A stretch of 64,000 nucleotides of DNA from Hydractinia symbiolongicarpus (GCF_029227915.1 NC_079884.1:31746001-31810000); one strand, 5' to 3'; counted from the stretch's first letter, positions 24,180 to 37,780 are shown. Notes: generated from the sequence alone by a model not told the origin. Numbers and translations: made by a program.

Positions 24180-26900
24180 TTTTTGATAAGACGCTGAATA
24201 AAAGAAGTTTAATCGCCGGCAAACGAAAACCTGTGACTTCCCGTAAATCCCGGACTCGGCCCGTATAGTCAAAAGTATACAAAGAAAGTACCCAGGGAGT
24301 AAACTCATTTCCCGAACGATTTTTTAAAATTATTTTCCACCACTAAAACACATGAGACTTGTAGTTTTCAGAAATGTTGTCATTTTTGATGAGACGCTTA
24401 ATGAAAGTGGTTTAATCGCCGGCAAACGAAAACCCGTGATTTCCCGTAAATCCCGGGCTTGGCCCGTATAGTCGAATGTATACAAAGAAAGTACCCTGTG
24501 AGTAAACTCATTTCCAAAATAATTTTTTAAATTATCTTTTCACCACTAAAACGCATGAGACTTGTAGTTTTAAAAAATGTTTTCATTTTTGATGAGACGC
24601 TTAATGAAAGAGGTTTAATCGCCGGCAAACGAAAACCCGCGATTTCCCGTAAATCCCGGACTCAGCCCGTATAGTCAAAAGTATACAAAGAAAGTAACCA
24701 GGGATTAAACTCATTTTCCGAACGATTTTTTAAATTATTATTTCACCACTAAAACGCATGATACTTGTAGTTTTCAAAAATGTTTTCATTTTTGATGAGA
24801 CGCTTAATGAAAGAGGTTTAATCGCCGGCAAACGAAAACCAGCGATTTCCCCTAAATCCCGGGCCTGGCCCGTGTAGTCGAATGTATACAAAGAAAGTAC
24901 CCAGGGAGTAAACTCATTTCTCGAACGATTTTTTAATTTTTTTTTTCACCACTAAAACGCATGAGACTTGTAGTTTTCAAAAATGTTTTCATTTTTGATG
25001 AGACGCTTAATGAAAGACGTTTAATCGCCGGCAAACGAAAACCCGCGATTTACCGTAAATCCCGGGCTTGGCCCGTATAGTCGAATGTATACAAAGAAAG
25101 TACCCAGGGAGTAAACTCATTTCCCGAACGATTTTTTAAATTTTTTTTCACCACTAAAACGCATGAGACTTGTAGTTTTTAAAAATGTTTTCATTTTTGA
25201 TGAGACGCTGAATAAAAGAAGTTTAATCGCCGGCAAACGAAAACCTGTGACTTCCCGTAAATCCCGGACTCGGCCTGTAAAGTCAAAAGTATACAAAGAA
25301 AGTACCAATAGTGTAAACTCATTTCCCAAAAGATTTTTTAAATTATCTTTTCACCACTAAAACGCACGAGACTTGTACTTTTCAAAAATGTTTTCATTTT
25401 TGATAAGACGCTGTATAAAAGAAGTTTAATCGCCGGCAAACGAAAACCAGCGATTTCCCCTAAATCCCGGGCTTGGCCCGTATAGTCAAAAGTATACAAA
25501 GAAAGTACCCAGAGTGTAAACTCATTTCCCGAACGATTTTTTAAATTATCTTTTCACCACTAAAACGCACGAGACTTGTACTTTTCAAAAATGTTTTCAT
25601 TTTTGATAAGACGCTGAATAAAAGAAGTTTAATCGCCGGCAAACGAAAACCTGTGACTTCCCGTAAATCCCGGACTCGGCCCGTATAGTCAAAAGTATAC
25701 AAAGAAAGTACCCAGGGAGTAAACTCATTTCCCGAACGATTTTTTAAAATTATTTTCCACCACTAAAACACATGAGACTTGTAGTTTTCAGAAATGTTGT
25801 CATTTTTGATGAGACGCTTAATGAAAGTGGTTTAATCGCCGGCAAACGAAAACCCGTGATTTCCCGTAAATCCCGGGCTTGGCCCGTATAGTCGAATGTA
25901 TACAAAGAAAGTACCCTGTGAGTAAACTCATTTCCAAAATAATTTTTTAAATTATCTTTTCACCACTAAAACGCATGAGACTTGTAGTTTTAAAAAATGT
26001 TTTCATTTTTGATGAGACGCTTAATGAAAGAGGTTTAATCGCCGGCAAACGAAAACCCGCGATTTCCCGTAAATCCCGGACTCAGCCCGTATAGTCAAAA
26101 GTATACAAAGAAAGTAACCAGGGATTAAACTCATTTTCCGAACGATTTTTTAAATTATTATTTCACCACTAAAACGCATGATACTTGTAGTTTTCAAAAA
26201 TGTTTTCATTTTTGATGAGACGCTTAATGAAAGAGGTTTAATCGCCGGCAAACGAAAACCAGCGATTTCCCCTAAATCCCGGGCCTGGCCCGTGTAGTCG
26301 AATGTATACAAAGAAAGTACCCAGGGAGTAAACTCATTTCTCGAACGATTTTTTAATTTTTTTTTTCACCACTAAAACGCATGAGACTTGTAGTTTTCAA
26401 AAATGTTTTCATTTTTGATGAGACGCTTAATGAAAGACGTTTAATCGCCGGCAAACGAAAACCCGCGATTTACCGTAAATCCCGGGCTTGGCCCGTATAG
26501 TCGAATGTATACAAAGAAAGTACCCAGGGAGTAAACTCATTTCCCGAACGATTTTTTAAATTTTTTTTCACCACTAAAACGCATGAGACTTGTAGTTTTT
26601 AAAAATGTTTTCATTTTTGATGAGACGCTGAATAAAAGAAGTTTAATCGCCGGCAAACGAAAACCTGTGACTTCCCGTAAATCCCGGACTCGGCCTGTAA
26701 AGTCAAAAGTATACAAAGAAAGTACCCAGAGTGTAAACTCATTTCCCAAAAGATTTTTTAAATTATCTTTTCACCACTAAAACGCACGAGACTTGTACTT
26801 TTCAAAAATGTTTTCATTTTTGATAAGACGCTGCATAAAAGAAGTTTAATCGCCGGCAAACGAGAACCAGCGATTTCCCCTAAATCCCGGGCTTGGCCCG
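24180..26900 (+). repeat. 7-mer HOR, two copies (1420 bp)
   Basis: Bases about 24180-25475 match about 25600-26895 at offset 1420. Shared marks are GTTGTCATTTTTG, CGTGATTTCCC, CAAAATAATTTTTT, GTTTTAAAAAATG, AGTAACCAGGGATT, GCATGATACTTG, GGGCCTGGCCCG and CCCAAAAGATTTTTT. Copy-specific changes are ACCAATAGTG versus ACCCAGAGTG and CTGTATAAAAG versus CTGCATAAAAG. Confidence 0.9.
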
Positions 26901-29900
26901 TGTAGTCGAATGTATACAAAGAAATTACCCAGGGAGTAAACTCATTTCCCCAACGATTATTTAAATTTTTTTTCACCACTAAAACGCATGAGACTTGTAG
27001 TTCTTAAAAATGTTTTCATTTGTGATGAGACGCTGAATAAAAGAAGTTTAATCGCCGGCAAACGAAAACCCGCGATTTCCCGTAAATCCTGGGCTTGGCC
27101 CGTATAGTCAAAAGTATACAAAGAAAGTACCCAGGGAGTAAACTCATTTCCCGAACAATTTTTTAAATTATTTTTTCACCACTTAAACGCATGAGACTTG
27201 TAGTCTTCAAACTTGTTTTCATTTTTGATAAGACGTTAAATAAAAGAAGTTTAAACGCCGGCAAGCGAATACCTGCGATTTCCCGCAAATCCCGGAGTCG
27301 GCCTGTAAAGTCAAAAGTATACAAAGAAAGTACCCAGGGTGTAAACTCATTTCTCGAACGATTTTTTAAATTATTATTTCACCAATAAAGCCCATGAGAC
27401 TTGTAGTTTTTAAAAATGTTTTCATTTTTGATGAGACGCTGAATAAAAGAAGTTTAATCGCCGGCAAACGAAAACCTGTGACTTCCTGTAAATCCCGGAC
27501 TCGGCCCGTATAGTCAAAAGTATACAAAGAAAGTACCCAGGGAGTAAACTCATTTCCCGAACGATTTTTTAAATTATTTTTCCACCACTAAAACGCATGA
27601 GACTTGTAGTTTTCAGAAATGTTTTCATTTTTGATGAGACGCTTAATGAAAGTGGTTTAATCGCCGGCAAGCGAAAACCCGTGATTTCCCGTAAATCTCG
27701 GGCTTGGCCCGTATAGTCGAATGTATACAAAGAAAGTACCCTGTGAGTAAACTCATTTCCAAAACGATTTTTTAAATTATCTTTTCGCCACTAAAACGCA
27801 TGAAACTTGTAGTTTTCAAAATGTTTTCATTTCTGATGAGACGCTTAATGAAAGAGGTTTAATCGCCAGCAAACGAAAACCCGCAATTTCCCGTAAATTC
27901 CGGACTCAGCCCGTATAGTCAAAAGTATACAAAGAAAGTAACCAGGGATTAAACTCATTTTCCGAACGATTTTTCAAATTATTTTTTCACCACTAAAACG
28001 CATCAGACTTGTAGTTTTCAAAAATGTTTTCATTTTTGATGAGACGCTTAATGAAAGAGGTTTAATTGCCGGCAAACGAAAACCAGCGATTTCCCCTAAA
28101 TCCCGGGCTTGGCGCATGTAGTCGAATGTATACAAAGAAATTACCCAGGGAGTAAACTCATTTCCCGAACGATTTTTTAAATTATCTTTTCAGCACTAAA
28201 ACGCATGAGAATTGTAGTTTTCAAAAATGTTTTCATTTTTGATAAGACGCTGAATAAAAGAAGTTTAATCGCCGGCAAACGAAAACCCGCGATTTCCCGT
28301 AAAGCCCGGGCTTGGCCCGTATAGTCAAAAGTATACAAAGAAAGTACCCAGGGAGTAAACTCATTTCCCGAACGATTTTTTAAATTATTTTTTCACCACT
28401 AAAACGCATGAGACTTGTAGTCTTCAAACTTGTTTTCATTTTTGATGAGACGTTGAATAAAAGAAGTTTAAACGCCGGCAAACGAAAACCTGCGATTTCC
28501 CGTAAATCCCGGACTCGGCCTGTAAAGTCAAAAGTATACAAATAAAGTACCCAGGGTGTAAACTCATTTCTCGAACGATTTTTTAAATTATCTTTTCGCC
28601 ATTAAAACGCATGAATCTTGTAGTTTTCAAAAATGTTTTCATTTTTGATAGGACGCTGAATAAAAGAAGTTTAATCGCCGGCAAACGAAAACCCGCCATT
28701 TCCCGTAAACCCCGGGCTCGGCCCGTATATTCAAAAGTATACAAAGAAAGTACCCATGGAGTAAACTCACTTCCCGAACGATTTTTTAAATTATTTTTTC
28801 ACCACTAAAACGCATGAGACTTGTAGTTTTCAAAAATGTTTTCATTTTTGATAAGACGCTGAATAAAAGAAGTTTAATCGCCGGCAAACGAAAACCCGCG
28901 ATTTACCGTAAATCCCGGGCTTGGCCCGTATAGTCAAAAGTATACAAAGAAAGTACCCAGAGTGTAAACTCATTTCCCGAACGATTTTTTAAATTATCTT
29001 TTCACCACTAAAACGCACGAGACTTGTACTTTTCAAAAATGTTTTCATTTTTGATAAGACGCTGAATAAAAGAAGTTTAATCGCCGGCAGACAAAAACCT
29101 GTGACTTCCCGTAAATCCCGGACTCGGCCCGTATAGTCAAAAGTATACAAAGAAAGTACCCAGAGTGTAAACTCATTTCCCGAACGATTTTTTAAATTAT
29201 CTTTTCACCACTAAAACGCACGAGACTTGTACTTTTCAAAAATGTTTTCATTTTTGATAAGACGCTGAATAAAAGAAGTTTAATCGCCGGCAAACGAAAA
29301 CCTGTGACTTCCCGTAAATCCCTGACTCGGCCCGTATAGTCAAAAGTATACAAAGAAAGTACCCAGGGAGTAAACTCATTTCCCGAACGATTTTTTAAAA
29401 TTATTTTCCACCACTAAAACACATGAGACTTGTAGTTTTCAGAAATGTTGTCATTTTTGATGAGACGCTTAATGAAAGTGGTTTAATCGCCGGCAAACGA
29501 AAACCCGTGATTTCCCGTAAATCCCGGGCTTGGCCCGTATAGTCGAATGTATACAAAGAAAGTACCCTGTGAGTAAACTCATTTCCAAAATAATTTTTTA
29601 AATTATCTTTTCACCACTAAAACGCATGAGACTTGTAGTTTTAAAAAATGTTTTCATTTTTGATGAGACGCTTAATGAAAGAGGTTTAATCGCCGGCAAA
29701 CGAAAACCCGCGATTTCCCGTAAATCCCGGACTCAGCCCGTATAGTCAAAAGTATACAAAGAAAGTAACCAGGGATTAAACTCATTTTCCGAACGATTTT
29801 TTAAATTATTATTTCACCACTAAAACGCATGAGACTTGTAGTTTTCAAAAATGTTTTCATTTTTGATGAGACGCTTAATGAAAGAGGTTTAATCGCCGGC

Positions 29901-30060
29901 AAACGAAAACCAGCGATTTCCCCTAAATCCCGGGCTTGGCCCGTGTAGTCGAATGTATACAAAGAAATTACCCAGGGAGTAAACTCATTTCCCGAACGAT
30001 TTTTTAAATTATCTTTTCACCACTAAAACGCATGAGACTTGTAGTTTTCAGAAATGTTTT
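26305..30060 (+). repeat. 28-mer long-range repeat, copy 1
   Basis: This copy recurs at 31984-35740 with a constant offset of 5679 bp (28 monomers). Anchors are 26332 to 32011, 26583 to 32262, 27191 to 32870, 28611 to 34290, 29161 to 34840 and 30032 to 35711. Rare shared variants include TTCCCCAACG, CATTTGTGATGAG, GCAAGCGAATACC, CCAATAAAGCCC, TTCGCCATTAAAACGCATGAATC and GCATGTAGTCG. The match is interrupted at about 28.8-29.16 kb. Confidence 0.9.
28916..28928. repeat. Short GC dyad CGGGC-TTG-GCCCG, example copy
   Basis: A 5-bp inverted repeat with a 3-base loop, found in monomers of the GGGCTTGGCCCG family. The other main family reads GGACTCGGCCCG at the same place and loses the pairing. Copies in domain III and IV that read GACCTGTAAAG have lost it as well. 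The dyad is therefore a family-specific property and not a general one. Confidence 0.7.
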
Positions 30061-31983
30061 CATTTTTGATGAGACGCTGAATAAAAGAAGTTTAATCGCC
30101 GGCAAACGAAAACCCGCCATATACCTTAAACCCCGGGCTTGGCCCGTATACTCAAAAGAATACAAAGAAAGTACCCGGGGTGTAAACTCATTTCCCGAAC
30201 GATTTTTTAAATTATTATTTTAGCACTAAAACCCATGAGACTTGTAGTTTTTAAAAATGTTTTCATTTTTGATGAGACGCTGAATAAAAGAAGTTTAATC
30301 GCCGGCAAACGAAAACCCGCGACTTCCCGTAAATCCCGGACTCGGGCTGTATAGTCAAAAGTATACAAAGAAAGTACCCTGGGAGTAAACTCATTTTCCG
30401 AATGATTTTTTAAATTATTTTTTCACCACTAAAACGCATGAGACTTGTAGTTTTCAGAAGTCTTTTTATTTTTGATGAGACGCTTAATGAAAGTGGTTTA
30501 ATCGCCGGCAAACGAAAACCAGCGATTTCCCCTAAATCCCGGGCTTGGCCCGTGTAGTCGAGTGTATACAAAGAAATTACCCAGGGAGTAAACTCATTTC
30601 CCGAACGATTTTTTAAATTATCTTTTCACCACTAAAACGCATGAGACTTGTAGTTTTCAAAAATGTTTTCATTTTTGATGAGACGCTGAATAAAAGAAGT
30701 TTAATCGACGGCAAACGAAAACCCGCCATATACCTTAAACCCCGGGCTTGGCCCGTATACTCAAAAGTATACAAAGAAAGTACCCGGGGTGTAAACTCAT
30801 TTCCCGAACGATTTTTTAAATTATTATTTCACCACAAAAACCCATGAGACTTGTAGTTTCTAAAAATGTTTTCATTTTTGATGAGACGCTGAATAAAAGA
30901 AGTTTAATCGCCGGCAAACGAAAACCCGCGACTTCCCGTAAATCCTGGACTCGGGCCGTATAGTCAAAAGTATACAAAGAAAGTACCCTGGGAGTAAACT
31001 CATTTTCCGAATGATTTTTTAAATTATTTTTTCACCACTAAAACGCATGAGACTTGTAGTTTTCAGAAGTCTTTTCATTTTTGATGAGACGCTTAATGAA
31101 AGTGGTTTAATCGCCGGCAAACGAAAACCCGCGATTTCCCGTAAATCCCGGAGTCAGCCCGTATAGTCAAAAGTATACAAAAAAGTACCCAGGGAGTAAA
31201 CTCATATTACGAACGATTTTTTAAAATATTTTTTCACCACTAAAACGCATGATACTTGTAGTTTTCAAAAATGTTTTCATTTTTGATGAGACGCTTAATG
31301 AAAGAGGTTTAATCGCCGGCAAACGAAAACCAGCGATTTCCCCTAAATCCCGGGCCTGGCCCGTGTAGTCGAATGTATACAAAGAAAGTACCCAGGGAGT
31401 AAACTCATTTCTCGAACGATTTTTCAATTTTTTTTTTCACCACTAAAACGCATGAGACTTGTAGTTTTCAAAAATGTTTTCATTTTTGATGAGACGCTTA
31501 ATGAAAGACGTTTAATCGCCGGCAAACGAAAACCCGCGATTTACCGTAAATCCCGGGCTTGGCCCGTATAGTCGAATGTATACAAAGAAAGTACCCAGGG
31601 AGTAAACTCATTTCCCGAACGATTTTTTAAAATTTTTTTCACCACTAAAACGCATGAGACTTGTAGTTTTTAAAAATGTTTTCATTTTTGATGAGACGCT
31701 GAATAAAAGAAGTTTAATCGCCGGCAAACGAAAACCTGTGACTTCCCGTAAATCCTGGACTCGGCCTGTAAAGTCAAAAGTATACAAAGAAAGTACCCAG
31801 AGTGTAAACTCATTTCCCGAAAGATTTTTTAAATTATCTTTTCACCACTAAAACGCACGAGACTTGTACTTTTCAAAAATGTTTTCATTTTTGATAAGAC
31901 GCTGAATAAAAGAAGTTTAATCGCCGGCAAACGAAAACCTGTGACTTCCCGTAAATCCTGGACTCGGCCTGTAAAGTCAAAAG
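30061..31983 (+). repeat. Mosaic spacer between the 28-mer copies
   Basis: About nine and a half monomers. A 3-mer duplication (offset 609, 30032 to 30641) carries CATATACCTTAAACC, GACTCGGGC and TTCAGAAGTC. Bases 30.70-31.27 kb match 21.18-21.76 kb (offset 9515). Bases about 31.25-31.85 kb match the 7-mer HOR (24.77-25.36 and 26.19-26.78 kb). Bases about 31.40-31.90 kb recur at 32.01-32.51 kb (offset 608). The spacer is assembled from pieces seen elsewhere in the window. Confidence 0.8.
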
Positions 31984-34900
31984 TATACAAAGAAAGTACC
32001 CAGGGAGTAAACTCATTTCTCGAACGATTTTTTAATTTTTTTTTTCACCACTAAAACGCATGAGACTTGTAGTTTTCAAAAATGTTTTCATTTTTGATGA
32101 GACGCTTAATGAAAGACGTTTAATCGCCGGCAAACGAAAACCCGCGATTTACCGTAAATCCCGGGCTTGGCCCGTATAGTCGAATGTATACAAAGAAAGT
32201 ACCCAGGGAGTAAACTCATTTCCCGAACGATTTTTTAAATTTTTTTTCACCACTAAAACGCATGAGACTTGTAGTTTTTAAAAATGTTTTCATTTTTGAT
32301 GAGACGCTGAATAAAAGAAGTTTAATCGCCGGCAAACGAAAACCTGTGACTTCCCGTAAATCCTGGACTCGGCCTGTAAAGTCAAAAGTATACAAAGAAA
32401 GTACCCAGAGTGTAAACTCATTTCCCGAAAGATTTTTTAAATTATCTTTTCACCACTAAAACGCACGAGACTTGTACTTTTCAAAAATGTTTTCATTTTT
32501 GATAAGACGCTGAATAAAAGAAGTTTAATCGCCGGCAAACGAAAACCAGCGATTTCCCCTAAATCCCGGGCTTAGCCCGTGTAGTCGAATGTATACAAAG
32601 AAATTACCCAGGGAGTAAACTCATTTCCCCAACGATTTTTTAAATTTTTTTCAACCACTAAAACGCATGAGACTTGTAGTTCTTAAAAATGTTTTCATTT
32701 GTGATGAGACGCTGAATAAAAGAAGTTTAATCGCCGGCAAACGAAAACCCGCGATTTCCCGTAAATCCTGGGCTTGGCCCGTATAGTCAAAAGTATACAA
32801 AGAAAGTACCCAAGGAGTAAACTCATTTCCCGAACAATTTTTTAAATTATTTTTTCACCACTTAAACGCATGAGACTTGTAGTCTTCAAACTTGTTTTCA
32901 TTTTTGATAAGACGTTAAATAAAAGAAGTTTAAACGCCGGCAAGCGAATACCTGCGATTTCCCGCAAATCCCGGAGTCGGCCTGTAAAGTCAAAAGTATA
33001 CAAAGAAAGTACCCAGGGTGTAAACTCATTTCTCGAACGATTTTTTAAATTATTATTTCACCAATAAAGCCCATGAGACTTGTAGTTTTTAAAAATGTTT
33101 TCATTTTTGATGAGACGCTGAATAAAAGAAGTTTAATCGCCGGCAAACGAAAACCTGTGACTTCCTGTAAATCCCGGACTCGGCCCGTATAGTCAAAAGT
33201 ATACAAAGAAAGTACCCAGGGAGTAAACTCATTTCCCGAACGATTTTTTAAATTATTTTTCCACCACTAAAACGCATGAGACTTGTAGTTTTCAGAAATG
33301 TTTTCATTTTTGATGAGACGCTTAATGAAAGTGGTTTAATCGCCGGCAAGCGAAAACCCGTGATTTCCCGTAAATCTCGGGCTTGGCCCGTATAGTCGAA
33401 TGTATACAAAGAAAGTACCCTGTGAGTAAACTCATTTCCAAAACGATTTTTTAAATTATCTTTTCGCCACTAAAACGCATGAAACTTGTAGTTTTCAAAA
33501 TGTTTTCATTTCTGATGAGACGCTTAATGAAAGAGGTTTAATCGCCGGCAAACGAAAACCCGCAATTTCCCGTAAATCCCGGACTCAGCCCGTATAGTCA
33601 AAAGTATACAAAGAAAGTAACCAGGGATTAAACTCATTTTCCGAACGATTTTTTAAATTATTTTTTCACCACTAAAACGCATCAGACTTGTAGTTTTCAA
33701 AAATGTTTTCATTTTTGATGAGACGCTTAATGAAAGAGGTTTAATTGCCGGCAAACGAAAACCAGCGATTTCTCCTAAATCCCGGGCTTGGCGCATGTAG
33801 TCGAATGTATACAAAGAAATTACCCAGGGAGTAAACTCATTTCCCGAACGATTTTTTAAATTTTCTTTTCACCACTAAAACGCATGAGAATTGTAGTTTT
33901 CAAAAATGTTTTCATTTTTGATAAGACGCTGAATAAAAGAAGTTTAATCGCCGGCAAACGAAAACCCGCGATTTCCCGTAAAGCCCGGGCTTGGCCCGTA
34001 TAGTCAAAAGTATACAAAGAAAGTACCCAGGGAGTAAACTCATTTCCCGAACGATTTTTTAAATTATTTTTTCACCACTAAAACGCATGAGACTTGTAGT
34101 CTTCAAACTTGTTTTCATTTTTGATGAGACGTTGAATAAAAGAAGTTTAAACGCCGGCAAACGAAAACCTGCGATTTCCCGTAAATCCCGGACTCGGCCT
34201 GTAAAGTCAAAAGTATACAAATAAAGTACCCAGGGTGTAAACTCATTTCTCGAACGATTTTTTAAATTATCTTTTCGCCATTAAAACGCATGAATCTTGT
34301 AGTTTTCAAAAATGTTTTCATTTTTGATAGGACGCTGAATAAAAGAAGTTTAATCGCCGGCAAACGAAAACCCGCCATTTCCCGTAAACCCCGGACTCAG
34401 CCCGTATATTCAAAAGTATACAAAGAAAGTACCCAGGGAGTAAACTCATTTCCCGAACGATTTTTTAAATTATTTTTTCACCACTAAAACGCATGAGACT
34501 TGTAGTCTTTAAACTTGTTTTCATTTTTGATGAGACGTTGAATAAAAGAAGTTTAAACGCCGGCAAACGAAAACCTGCGATTTCCCGTAAATCCCGGACT
34601 CGGCCTGTAAAGTCAAAAGTATACAAAGAAAGTACCCATAGAGTAAACTTACTTCCCGAACGATTTTTTAAATTATTTTTTCACCACTAAAACGCATGAG
34701 ACTTGTAGTTTTCAAAAATGTTTTCATTTTTGATGAGACGCTGAATAAAAGAAGTTTAATCGCCGGCAAACGAAAACCTGTGACTTCCCGTAAATCCCGG
34801 ACTCGGCCTGTAAAGTCAAAAGTATACAAAGAAAGTACCCAGAGTGTAAACTCATTTCCCGAACGATTTTTTAAATTATCTTTTCACCACTAAAACGCAC

Positions 34901-35740
34901 GAGACTTGTACTTTTCAAAAATGTTTTCATTTTTGATAAGACGCTGAATAAAAGAAGTTTAATCGCCGGCAAACGAAAACCTGTGACTTCCCGTAAATCC
35001 CAGACTCGGCCCGTATAGTCAAAAGTATACAAAGAAAGTACCCAGGGAGTAAACTCATTTCCCGAACGATTTTTTAAAATTATTTTCCACCACTAAAACA
35101 CATGAGACTTGTAGTTTTCAGAAATGTTGTCATTTTTGATGAGACGCTTAATGAAAGTGGTTTAATCGCCGGCAAACGAAAACCCGTGATTTCCCGTAAA
35201 TCCCGGGCTTGGCCCGTATAGTCGAATGTATACAAAGAAAGTACCCTGTGAGTAAACTCATTTCCAAAATAATTTTTTAAATTATCTTTTCACCACTAAA
35301 ACGCATGAGACTTGTAGTTTTAAAAAATGTTTTCATTTTTGATGAGACGCTTAATGAAAGAGGTTTAATCGCCGGCAAACGAAAACCCGCGATTTCCCGT
35401 AAATCCCGGACTCAGCCCGTATAGTCAAAAGTATACAAAGAAAGTAACCAGGGATTAAACTCATTTTCCGAACGATTTTTTAAATTATTATTTCACCACT
35501 AAAACGCATGAGACTTGTAGTTTTCAAAAATGTTTTCATTTTTGATGAGACGCTTAATGAAAGAGGTTTAATCGCCGGCAAACGAAAACCAGCGATTTCC
35601 CCTAAATCCCGGGCTTGGCCCGTGTAGTCGAATGTATACAAAGAAATTACCCAGGGAGTAAACTCATTTCCCGAACGATTTTTTAAATTATCTTTTCACC
35701 ACTAAAACGCATGAGACTTGTAGTTTTCAAAAATGTTTTC
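31984..35740 (+). repeat. 28-mer long-range repeat, copy 2
   Basis: Second copy of 26305-30060 at offset 5679. Small differences include CCCAAGGAG (about 32811) for CCCAGGGAG, GGCTTAGCCCG (about 32570), TTCTCCTAAATC for TTCCCCTAAATC, and GACTCAGCCCG for GGCTCGGCCCG (about 34394). The inner part at 34490-34840 is not from this pair. Confidence 0.9.
34490..34840 (+). repeat. Conversion-like patch inside the second 28-mer copy
   Basis: Where copy 1 (28.81-29.16 kb) has TTTTCAAAAATG/GATAAGACG and CGCGATTTACCG monomers, copy 2 has CTTTAAACTTG, GTTTAAACGCCGG and CCCATAGAGTAAACTTACTTCC. This is identical in the features I compared to 23078-23425 (offset 11415). The homology to copy 1 resumes at CAGAGTGTAAAC (34840). 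Confidence 0.8.
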
Positions 35741-35759
35741 ATTTTTGATAAGACGCTGA

Positions 35760-37780
35760 ATAAAAGAAGTTTAATCGCCGGCGAACGAAAACCCGCGATT
35801 TCCCGTAAATCCCGGGCTTGTCCCGTATAGTCAAAAGTATACAAAGAAAGCACCCTGGGAGTAAACTCATTTCCCGAACGATTTTTTAAATTATTTTTTC
35901 ACCACGAAAACGCATGAGACTTGTAGTCTTCAACCTTGTTTTCATTTTTGATGAGACGCTGAATAAAAGAAGTTTAAACGCCGGCAAACGAAAACCTGCG
36001 ATTTCCCGTAAACCCCGGACTCGGCCCGTATAATCAAAAGTATACAAAGAAAGTACCCAGGGTGTAAACTCATTTCCCGAACGAATTTTTAAATTATCTT
36101 TTCACCACTAAAACGCGTGAGACTTGTAGTTTTCAAAAATGTTTTCATTTTTGATGAGACGCAGAATAAAAGAAGTTTAATCGCCGGGAAATAAAAACCC
36201 GCCATTTCCCGTAAACCCCGGACTCGGCCCGTATAATCAAAAGTATACAAAGAAAGTACCCAGGGAGTAAACTCATTTCCCAAACGATTTTTTAAATTAT
36301 TTTTTCACCACTAAAACGCATGAGACTTGTAGTTTTCAAAAAAGTTTTCATTTTTGATGAGACACTGAATAAAAGAAGTTTAATCGCTGGGAAACGAAAA
36401 CCTGCGATTTCCCATAAATCCCGGACTCGGCCCGTATAGTCAAGAGTATACAAAGAAAGTACCCAGGGTGTAAACTCATTTTCCGAACGATTTTTTAAAT
36501 TATTATTTCACCACTAAAGCCCATGAGACTTGTAGTTTTTAAAAATGTTTTCATTTTTGATGAGACGCTGAATAAAAGAAGTTTAATCGCCGGCAAACGA
36601 AAACACGCGACTTCCCGTAAATCCCGGACTTGGCCCGTATAGTCAAAAGTATACAAAGAAAGTACCCAGGGAGTATACTCATTTCCGAACGATTTTTTAA
36701 ATTATTTTTTCACCACTAAAACGCATGAGACTTGTAGTTTTCAGAAATGTTTTCATTTTTGATGAGACGCTGAATAAAAGAAGTTTAATCGCCGGCGAAC
36801 GAAAACCCGCGATTTCCCGTAAATCCCGGGCTTTGCCCGTATAGTCAAAAGTATACAAAGAAAGCACCCTGGGAGTAAACTCATTTCCCGAACGATTTTT
36901 TAAATTATTTTTTCACCACGAAAACGCATGAGACTTGTAGTCTTCAAACTTGTTTTCATTTTTGATGAGACGCTGAATAAAAAAAGTTTAAACGCCGGCA
37001 AACGAAAACCTGCGATTTCCCGTAAACCCCGGACTCGGCCCGTATAATCAAAAGTATACAAAGAAAGTACCCAGGGTGTAAACTCATTTCCCGAACGAAT
37101 TTTTAAATTATCTTTTCACCACTAAAACGCGTGAGACTTGTAGTTTTCAAAAATGTTTTTATTTTTGATGAGACGCAGAATAAAAGAAGTTTAATCGCCG
37201 GGAAATAAAAACCCGCCATTTCCCGTAAACCCCGGACTCGGCCCGTATAATCAAAAGTATACAAAGAAAGTACCCAGGGAGTAAACTCATTTCCCAAACG
37301 ATTTTTTAAATTATTTTTTCACCACTAAAACGCATGAGACTTGTAGTTTTCAAAAATGTTTTCATTTTTGATGAGACACTGAATAAAAGAAGTTTAGTCG
37401 CTGGGAAACGAAAACCTGCGATTTCCCATAAATCCCGGACTCGGCCCGTATAGTCAAGAGTATACAAAGAAAGTACCCAGGGTGTAAACTCATTTTCCGA
37501 ACGATTTTTTAAATTATTATTTCACCACTAAAACCCATGAGACTTGTAGTTTTTAAAAATGTTTTCATTTTTGATGAGACGCTGAATAAAAGAAGTTTAA
37601 TCGCCGGCAAACGAAAACACGCGACTTCCCGTAAATCCCGGACTTGGCCCGTATAGTCAAAAGTATACAAAGAAAGTACCCAGGGAGTAAACTCATTTCC
37701 GAACGATTTTTTAAATTATATTTTCACCACTAAAACGCATGAGACTTGTAGTCTTCAAACTTGTTTTCATTTTTGATGAG
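35760..37780 (+). repeat. 5-mer HOR pair (1014 bp)
   Basis: Bases about 35760-36720 match 36774-37734. Shared marks are GCCGGCGAACG, AAGCACCCTGGGAG, CCACGAAAACGC, AACGAATTTTTAAATT, ACGCGTGAGAC, GCCGGGAAATAAAAACC, GACACTGAAT, CGCTGGGAAACG and AAAACACGCGAC. Differences are sparse (GGGCTTGTCCCG versus GGGCTTTGCCCG, TTCAACCTTG versus TTCAAACTTG). This is the start of domain IV. Confidence 0.88.

Larger units (their letters stand above)
22034..24180 (+). repeat. Domain III start: P/Q monomer segment and its copies
   Basis: P monomers read ACGCACGAGACTTGTACTTTTC, GATAAGACG and GCAAACAAAAACCTGTGAC. Q monomers read TTAAAATTATTTTCCACC, ACACATGAG and AATGTTGTC. Bases about 22.05-22.74 kb are repeated at 23.94-24.62 kb (offset 1884), and 23.49-23.77 kb matches 23.95-24.23 kb (offset 461). 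Within it, 23.08-23.42 kb (CTTTAAACTTG, CCCATAGAGTAAACTTAC) is the closest relative of a patch at 34.49-34.84 kb. Confidence 0.8.

Noticed and set aside
28916-28928. Rho-independent terminator (GC hairpin CGGGC-TTG-GCCCG)
   Set aside because: The stem is only 5 bp, no T run follows it directly, and the context is a eukaryote-type satellite without genes.
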